Part shown: piece by piece, positions 42,688 to 47,877 of the stretch
How the letters are laid out: each line of letters begins with the position of its first letter
Position numbering within the stretch: the stretch's first letter is position 1
NCBI GenBank assembly: GCA_030765125.1
Contig: JAVCDD010000051.1
Span: forward strand, 1-47,877
Length of the DNA stretch: 47,877 nucleotides
From: Candidatus Hatepunaea meridiana
GTDB lineage: Bacteria; Electryoneota; AABM5-125-24; Hatepunaeales; Hatepunaeaceae
Direction of reading: 5' to 3'
Program-made: the position numbers and the translations under genes
Notes under the pieces: model-generated
Told to the model about the DNA's origin: nothing
The model's input: the letters and a program-made list of their open reading frames with translations, nothing else
The model's database searches: none

Positions 42688-44277
42688 TCACTTCATTAAT
42701 ACTAACTTTGTGCTCTTCATATAATTATCTCCCGTCATTCTACAGATATAGACTCCCGTTGGCATTTTTGAGGCATTCCATATTGATCGATGATAACCGG
42801 AATCCATCTGTTGATATACCAATCTTGTTATAGCTTGACCGTTTATGTCATAGATTGAAATTTCCAAATTGCTTTTCTTGGGCAGCCAGTAATAGATATT
42901 AGTTGATGAGTTGAACGGGTTGGGATAAGTGTTTATTAAAGAATATTCAACTGGATTTACTCTTGGTGATTTCATTACTGAGTTCGGAGCCGTCCAATGC
43001 CGCGGTAAATTGTAAGCAATGATACTTCTATCTGAGCGAACCAGTAGCTGAAGATTATCCACATCCTCTTGAAAGTACCCCACTTCATAAAACCTTTCAG
43101 CAGCATCGGGAATGGGAATATTGCTAACCATAATTACCGATAAATCAACTGGATCTAAAACACGAATCGGAAGTCCCCTTATAGCAAGCAGAAGCTCCCA
43201 TGTTCCGTCCTGATTTATATCTACAGCCTTAACACCCTTACAGAATCTGCAATTATACGGAATGTCGCCCAAACCTTCTAATCTCTCAACGTATTCACGC
43301 TGTAACTCGAAATCGTCAGGATTGTATATTGGAACATGTACGACATAAGTATCTAACTCTGCCTGATCCCAATAGGGAATTACCCAGTCCAGAATTTCAT
43401 CATTATCTAAATAATCGACAACACCTGCATGAGGTACCATAAAATACGTAGCAGTTTCTTGGTCATTATCATCGAACATAGGTTCACGTCTCAGAACTGT
43501 AGTAGCCGGATCATCCCAGCTTCTATTGAAAGATGTAGCAAGCTCGAAATAGGTTGAATCAATCTCTCCAAAACCTTCATAATCCCACAATTTATCTGTA
43601 CGACCGGCTGCAAAATAGTCGGATCCGGTATTTCCATTGTCATATAGTAAGAAACTGCCACTCAATTGAACATAAGTTAGCGAATCGTATTCATCGTTAA
43701 AAGGTGTTCCTCTTCGTATTGTTGATAAAAAAGCATAGCTAAAAATATTAGCATCCCCATTTTCCTGTTCCTCTACACGAGATAAAAATAGTTGCTGACG
43801 AAATAATGGCGTTGTAGAACCGTTTTCATCTATACCGATCTTGCAGTCAACAAGGTAATCAATGCCGAACTCTTCAGTACCCCTGTAAATAATCTCCATG
43901 TTTCGCCCGTTGAAAATTTCGACAACCCGTGTCCACATACCTTGCACTATTATATCTGAATAGCCGTCATTATCAAAATCATAAGTACCGAGAAATTTAA
44001 AATAATCTCCCCGGCTGGGCGGATCCTGTACAGATACAACCTCGCCATTTTGAATGATTCCAACCTCATAACCTCGTTGATTATTAACATGCCGGTTTAC
44101 TACGAAGTATAAATCACAAATACCATCATTATCAAAATCGTGAGCTTTAACCTTTAATCCACGTCCCCAAGTGTTAAGTCGCCAGACTTCACGCATAATG
44201 AAGGTGCTGTCCTGGGAGTAAGCAAAAGTAATGATAACAAGGATTGTTGCTATTATTATGTGTTTATTAAACTTCAT
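42688..44277 (-). CDS. Secreted FG-GAP-like protein with T9SS tail
   Basis: This 529-residue exported protein has a signal peptide at 1-21 (ending AYS). FG-GAP/VCBS-like repeats carry Asp-rich calcium-type loops: HDFDNDGICDLYFV, YDFDNDGYSDIIVQG and VDINQDGTWELLLAI. They probably build a beta-propeller. The type A sorting domain runs from Y451 (TYPNPFNSST) to LVLMK. It lies 184 bases from the next gene upstream, so separate transcription is possible. Ligand unknown. Confidence 0.82.
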   Translation of the reverse strand: MKFNKHIIIATILVIITFAYSQDSTFIMREVWRLNTWGRGLKVKAHDFDNDGICDLYFVVNRHVNNQRGYEVGIIQNGEVVSVQDPPSRGDYFKFLGTYDFDNDGYSDIIVQGMWTRVVEIFNGRNMEIIYRGTEEFGIDYLVDCKIGIDENGSTTPLFRQQLFLSRVEEQENGDANIFSYAFLSTIRRGTPFNDEYDSLTYVQLSGSFLLYDNGNTGSDYFAAGRTDKLWDYEGFGEIDSTYFELATSFNRSWDDPATTVLRREPMFDDNDQETATYFMVPHAGVVDYLDNDEILDWVIPYWDQAELDTYVVHVPIYNPDDFELQREYVERLEGLGDIPYNCRFCKGVKAVDINQDGTWELLLAIRGLPIRVLDPVDLSVIMVSNIPIPDAAERFYEVGYFQEDVDNLQLLVRSDRSIIAYNLPRHWTAPNSVMKSPRVNPVEYSLINTYPNPFNSSTNIYYWLPKKSNLEISIYDINGQAITRLVYQQMDSGYHRSIWNASKMPTGVYICRMTGDNYMKSTKLVLMK

Positions 44278-44352
44278 TTAATGACTTTATAGGATTTATC
44301 CTGTTTAATAGCAATAAAAGTGTAGAAGTTAGAAAAGGCATCATTCTTTAGT

Positions 44353-44376
44353 CGGGGTTTTCATCAACCCCGACAA
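44353..44376 (-). terminator. Perfect hairpin downstream of the beta-helix gene
   Basis: GTCGGGGTT (44353-44361) pairs with 44368-44376 over a 6-base loop. It lies about 85 bases beyond the stop at 44462. No T-run is evident, so the terminator role is tentative. Confidence 0.35.
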
Positions 44377-44461
44377 CGAGTTATATGTTTTATTATAATC
44401 ATATTAAATAATAAAAGCAAGTAATACAATTATTTTAAGAAGAGAAATCAAGGCTTGGAAG

Positions 44462-47400
44462 TTACTTAAGGAGTAATATCTTTTCTGAAACCTGTAAACC
44501 ATTCGCTTCAAGATTGAGTATATATATTCCCTGTGGCAGGTCATCTGCGCTTATTACAACATTATTTATTCCAATCTTCGCGTTATCAACCTGTATAAAC
44601 CTCACAAATTGACCGTTAATATTATAGAGCGATAAATTAGTAAAACCCGATGTTGGTTGATAAAATGAAACTACTGTCGATGAGTTAAAAGGATTGGGAT
44701 AGGCGGGATATAGTATTAACTCAGATGGTAGTGGATTGATGTTCTTTTCCAATTTTACTGATTCCATATCAATAAGTTCTAAAAGATCATCAATGGCTTC
44801 ATCATTTGTTTTATTATTATTTAAAACATCTAATTCATATTCATCATCCAGCATAATTCTGGCAAGAAGTATATTAACCTCATTTCTTAACGAATCTACA
44901 GCATTTTCAAACCTATTACGTCGCAGTCTGATAAAAGCGTCTAATACATCTTGGTTATGTCCCATTTCACCGAGACACCAGATTGACTGAACTTCCGCTT
45001 CGTTTATAAGATTTTCATTTCTAATGTGTTCCTGTGCTTCAATATAAAAATCTTGAAGATCTTCAAAGTCAAAATCGGCTTCTACATAACAACTACGCAG
45101 GTGTCTTAAAGCTGAACACCGTCTTCCGCCTGCATCACGATTAAAAACTGCTCTTGTGAAGTATTGTATAGCTTCTGAATGTTCACCAGACATCATAAGT
45201 CTAATTCCTGCAGAGTAATCAGAATCATCATTATCATCGGTGTTTGGTGTATCATCCCAAGGGTTGTAGACTATCTTATCGGTATCACTAAATAATTGTT
45301 CTTCGATAAGATCGGGTCGGGCTGTTCCCCAGTAGTTGTTTTCTGCATACCAGATATCATTGTTTGAATCCAAATCCACGGCAAAGTTATCACTCCATCG
45401 GATAAAATCGTTTGAAATAACATCAGGATATGATTCGCTTAATTTAATAGCATCATAATCATTGTCATCAACTGCAATCATATCAAACCATGGCGTGGAA
45501 TAATAACTGTATATTGCATATCTCTCATTAAATTTAATACTACAACCGTAGATATATGGTGAACAGTTCGATAATCGGAATCCGGCAGAAGTTGAACCTT
45601 CATATTGGTTGTAATTAAAAGTACAATCGAATATCCATAGTTCGCCTGCAGTACAATTATAGACCTTCATACCGGAATGTCTATTAAGGTCAAACTGACA
45701 ATCACTGATTTCAACGTCAGAACTTGTTATCTGAATCCCATATTTACACTCAATAATGCAAACATGGTCAATAATTACAAAATCATTCGATGGATCTTCA
45801 TCTACTTCATAAATATATAATCCTGGATAGCTTCCATAAGTTCCTCCTATATTAACATAATTAAAGGAGCTATTAAGAGATGAACAGGAACATAGCTTTA
45901 CCCCTTTCCATAAATACGGATCGTCATTATCACGTTCATCAACACCGTTATAAAACCTTATTCTATTATCGGATTCGCCATTAGCTTGAATTTCTCCATC
46001 AACATAAAATCTGATATAATCATCCTTCGCGACAAGTTCTGCTCCAGCATCAATAGTATAGACAGAATTCTCAGGAATAGTGAAGTCATCAAAATAATAA
46101 TACCTTGCCCATGGTAAAACCGCTTCATCAATATCTAAATCATCGTCATCCAAAGCAACATAATAAGGATCGGGATCACCTCTAAAACCATCTCCGGGAA
46201 CGTAAAAACAACCAAATCTGTTATTACTATTACCACGTGGACCGCCATAAAAACCGCAATCTGCCGGTGATCCGTCCACATCGATAATATTGTCATCAAC
46301 ATTAATAACACTATTGTTACCGTCATATTTAAAATGACTCCAGTCTGGTAGATAATAATCATTATCATCTTCACTCTGGAATGTAATTGTAATATCATTT
46401 CCATTGTGTATAATGCAGTTCTCATTATTTGCATTTATACAAATAGCATCTCTAAATGCATTGTTAACTGGAACAGGAGGAGGGGCACCTAAATAATCAG
46501 TTTTTATCCCATAATAAGGTGGACCAAACATATTGTTTTTTTCAAAGACATTCAGTTGTAAATCCAGATTCTCTTGCCACTCTGCACCTGCGACCCAATG
46601 CTTTATTTCTAATCCATAAAGCTTGTTCTGCCTAATATTATTAAACTTAATATCTACTTCAAATGGAAGTCCTTGAGGATCATTATTTTCCCGATATCCA
46701 ATATTCTGAATCAATATACCACTTTTTTCAACCACCCCACGTCCTATTCCATTTCTGTATATTGAATTATTGTGTATCATAAGCCAGCCTGAATTGAAAG
46801 GTGAGGTTAAAATACCATTATGACCATTTCTCAAAATATAACAGTTACTTATTCGTGCATTAATTCTCCAACGCTCAATATATTGTCCTGGAGCGCCAAT
46901 TCCATTACGGTCATTACGTTGAATTGTAATTTTTTCAATGATTACAGCAGGAGGTGGTTGGATACCCCCTCCTTCACGAGGAATAGCGCTAAGACAAACA
47001 CCATCCAAACCATTTCCTGAAATGAGACCTTCTGATATGAATAAAGATGCATTATTATTTTCATCATCTTCTGAGAAACCTACTCCGTTACCCTCACTTG
47101 AGTCAATCAGACAATTTTGTAGGTTACTATTTGACCCTTGCCCTTTGATGAAAATTCCATCATTATAGCTAAATCTAACTACACATTGATAGAGGTTAAG
47201 ATCACCACCGCTGTCAACAGTAATCAATCCTCTGTCAATTGATGAACTACCTCCGTATTCAAAAACAGTGTAATTTGCATTCAATTTACCTTCATATCCA
47301 GATTCGGAGCCATTGAGCTTTATACCATTGTAGTCTCGGTCGAATTCATCATCGCTTGTGAACCAGACCATATCATCGCTTGTTCCATTCACGAAGATAG

Positions 47401-47680
47401 AACCTCTAATTTCGATCTCTGCAATGTCTACATCGACATCATAGTCATAGTCGAAAATTACGTGAACCCCTTCTGATATCGTCAAAATATCATCATGTTC
47501 AACATAACATTGACCCGCTATGATATAAGTGTTGCTGCTATTCCAGGTACTTCCGTAATATGTCAAGTCCTGAATATCGCCATTTTCTCCGAATACGTAA
47601 GTAGCTCCTTCGGCATTCATAGCCATGAAACCAAATAACATTGTTACAGTAAATGTTAAAACGTAATTAGTCCTTAACAT
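44462..47680 (-). CDS. Secreted right-handed beta-helix protein with T9SS tail
   Basis: This 1072-residue exported protein has a signal peptide (1-25, ending AEG). Residues 30-780 are Asn/Asp/Ile-rich parallel beta-helix repeats (patterns such as NCLIDSSEGNGV, NCYILRNGHNGI, DCTFNYNQYEGS). A helical TPR-like segment follows (about 815-960, GEHSEAIQYFTRAVFNRDAGG), then a type A sorting domain from Y994 (AYPNPFNSST) to ILLLK. Beta-helix proteins often bind or cleave polysaccharide, but no catalytic triad is visible. The helical insert is unusual. Surface display is likely. Confidence 0.82.
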   Translation of the reverse strand: MLRTNYVLTFTVTMLFGFMAMNAEGATYVFGENGDIQDLTYYGSTWNSSNTYIIAGQCYVEHDDILTISEGVHVIFDYDYDVDVDIAEIEIRGSIFVNGTSDDMVWFTSDDEFDRDYNGIKLNGSESGYEGKLNANYTVFEYGGSSSIDRGLITVDSGGDLNLYQCVVRFSYNDGIFIKGQGSNSNLQNCLIDSSEGNGVGFSEDDENNNASLFISEGLISGNGLDGVCLSAIPREGGGIQPPPAVIIEKITIQRNDRNGIGAPGQYIERWRINARISNCYILRNGHNGILTSPFNSGWLMIHNNSIYRNGIGRGVVEKSGILIQNIGYRENNDPQGLPFEVDIKFNNIRQNKLYGLEIKHWVAGAEWQENLDLQLNVFEKNNMFGPPYYGIKTDYLGAPPPVPVNNAFRDAICINANNENCIIHNGNDITITFQSEDDNDYYLPDWSHFKYDGNNSVINVDDNIIDVDGSPADCGFYGGPRGNSNNRFGCFYVPGDGFRGDPDPYYVALDDDDLDIDEAVLPWARYYYFDDFTIPENSVYTIDAGAELVAKDDYIRFYVDGEIQANGESDNRIRFYNGVDERDNDDPYLWKGVKLCSCSSLNSSFNYVNIGGTYGSYPGLYIYEVDEDPSNDFVIIDHVCIIECKYGIQITSSDVEISDCQFDLNRHSGMKVYNCTAGELWIFDCTFNYNQYEGSTSAGFRLSNCSPYIYGCSIKFNERYAIYSYYSTPWFDMIAVDDNDYDAIKLSESYPDVISNDFIRWSDNFAVDLDSNNDIWYAENNYWGTARPDLIEEQLFSDTDKIVYNPWDDTPNTDDNDDSDYSAGIRLMMSGEHSEAIQYFTRAVFNRDAGGRRCSALRHLRSCYVEADFDFEDLQDFYIEAQEHIRNENLINEAEVQSIWCLGEMGHNQDVLDAFIRLRRNRFENAVDSLRNEVNILLARIMLDDEYELDVLNNNKTNDEAIDDLLELIDMESVKLEKNINPLPSELILYPAYPNPFNSSTVVSFYQPTSGFTNLSLYNINGQFVRFIQVDNAKIGINNVVISADDLPQGIYILNLEANGLQVSEKILLLK

Positions 47681-47798
47681 TTCGATACTCCTGTTTTTAG
47701 AATAATTAATAATTAACTAAAAGTTCCCCCTTGAAACAAAGTAGTGAATCTAATTAGTGTCTGACCGAAAACCATCATTTTACTGGATATTAACCCCT

Positions 47799-47877
47799 TT
47801 TTGTCATTCCCGCGAAGGCGGGAATCCAGGAGAAACAATAGATTACCTGGATTCCCGCCTTCGCGGGAATGACAAAA
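47799..47877. mobile_element. Family A palindrome at the window end
   Basis: Arms 47799-47830 and 47846-47877 are perfect 32-base inverted repeats around a 15-base loop. Each arm contains the ATTCCCGCGAAGGCGGGAAT hairpin of the element at 11437-11592. Outer ends cannot be checked because the window stops here. Confidence 0.85.

Overview
The window looks like a chromosome segment of an FCB-superphylum bacterium (Bacteroidetes/Marinimicrobia/Cloacimonetes/KSB1-like candidate lineages). Five large secreted proteins end in a 'YPNPFN' C-terminal domain of the type IX secretion (Por secretion) kind. A Gld-type ABC transporter set, a gingipain-like C25 protein and an LVIVD-repeat protein fit the same group. 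I cannot fix the phylum from sequence alone. Coding density is high. Base composition is AT-rich, and the intergenic spaces carry many palindromic repeat elements of several families. No tRNA, rRNA, CRISPR array, integrase or transposase gene was seen.

Layout: 0-2.1 kb (+) holds an 8/16-bp minisatellite, two tandem paralogous small-peptide genes and a DUF6249-DUF4097 pair. 2.1-2.6 kb is a cluster of four hairpins. 2.6-4.7 kb (+) encodes an LVIVD-repeat secreted protein and a possible uracil-DNA-glycosylase-like protein. 4.8-6.3 kb is a compact toxin-antitoxin-like island: DUF2283, DUF4258 and YgiT-zinc-finger genes on + face DUF2283 and a BECR-nuclease-like gene on -. 6.3-11.4 kb (-) is the large C25 protein. 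11.6-13.8 kb (-) is an LTA-synthase/sulfatase-type membrane enzyme. 13.9-23.4 kb (-) is mfd followed by three exported parvulin foldase genes, interrupted by an endonuclease/exonuclease/phosphatase gene and an unknown gene. 23.8-24.6 kb (+) is a NYN-domain protein. 24.9-27.8 kb (-) is a secreted protein with about a dozen GDDxY repeats and a HEAT-repeat tail. 28.1-33.7 kb (+) is a GldA-GldF-GldG-DUF4340 ABC cluster with an LA_2272-type surface-repeat gene inserted. 34.0-35.1 kb (+) is another sorted secreted protein. 35.3-36.1 kb is recR plus a broken ORF6N gene. 36.2-42.0 kb (+) is a tandem triplication of M3 oligoendopeptidases. 42.1-47.7 kb (-) is a dCMP deaminase, an FG-GAP-like secreted protein and a beta-helix secreted protein.

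How the genes fit together: the dominant theme is export and folding of envelope proteins. Periplasmic foldases, a Gld-type ABC complex, an LTA-synthase-like enzyme and sorted surface proteins sit beside housekeeping DNA-repair genes (mfd, recR). The most unusual points are the duplicated small-peptide genes with a repeated leader, the two converging DUF2283/nuclease-like modules, the GDDxY/HEAT secreted protein, the threefold repeated membrane segment in the DUF4340 protein, the M3 array bounded by direct repeats, and the palindromic repeat families.
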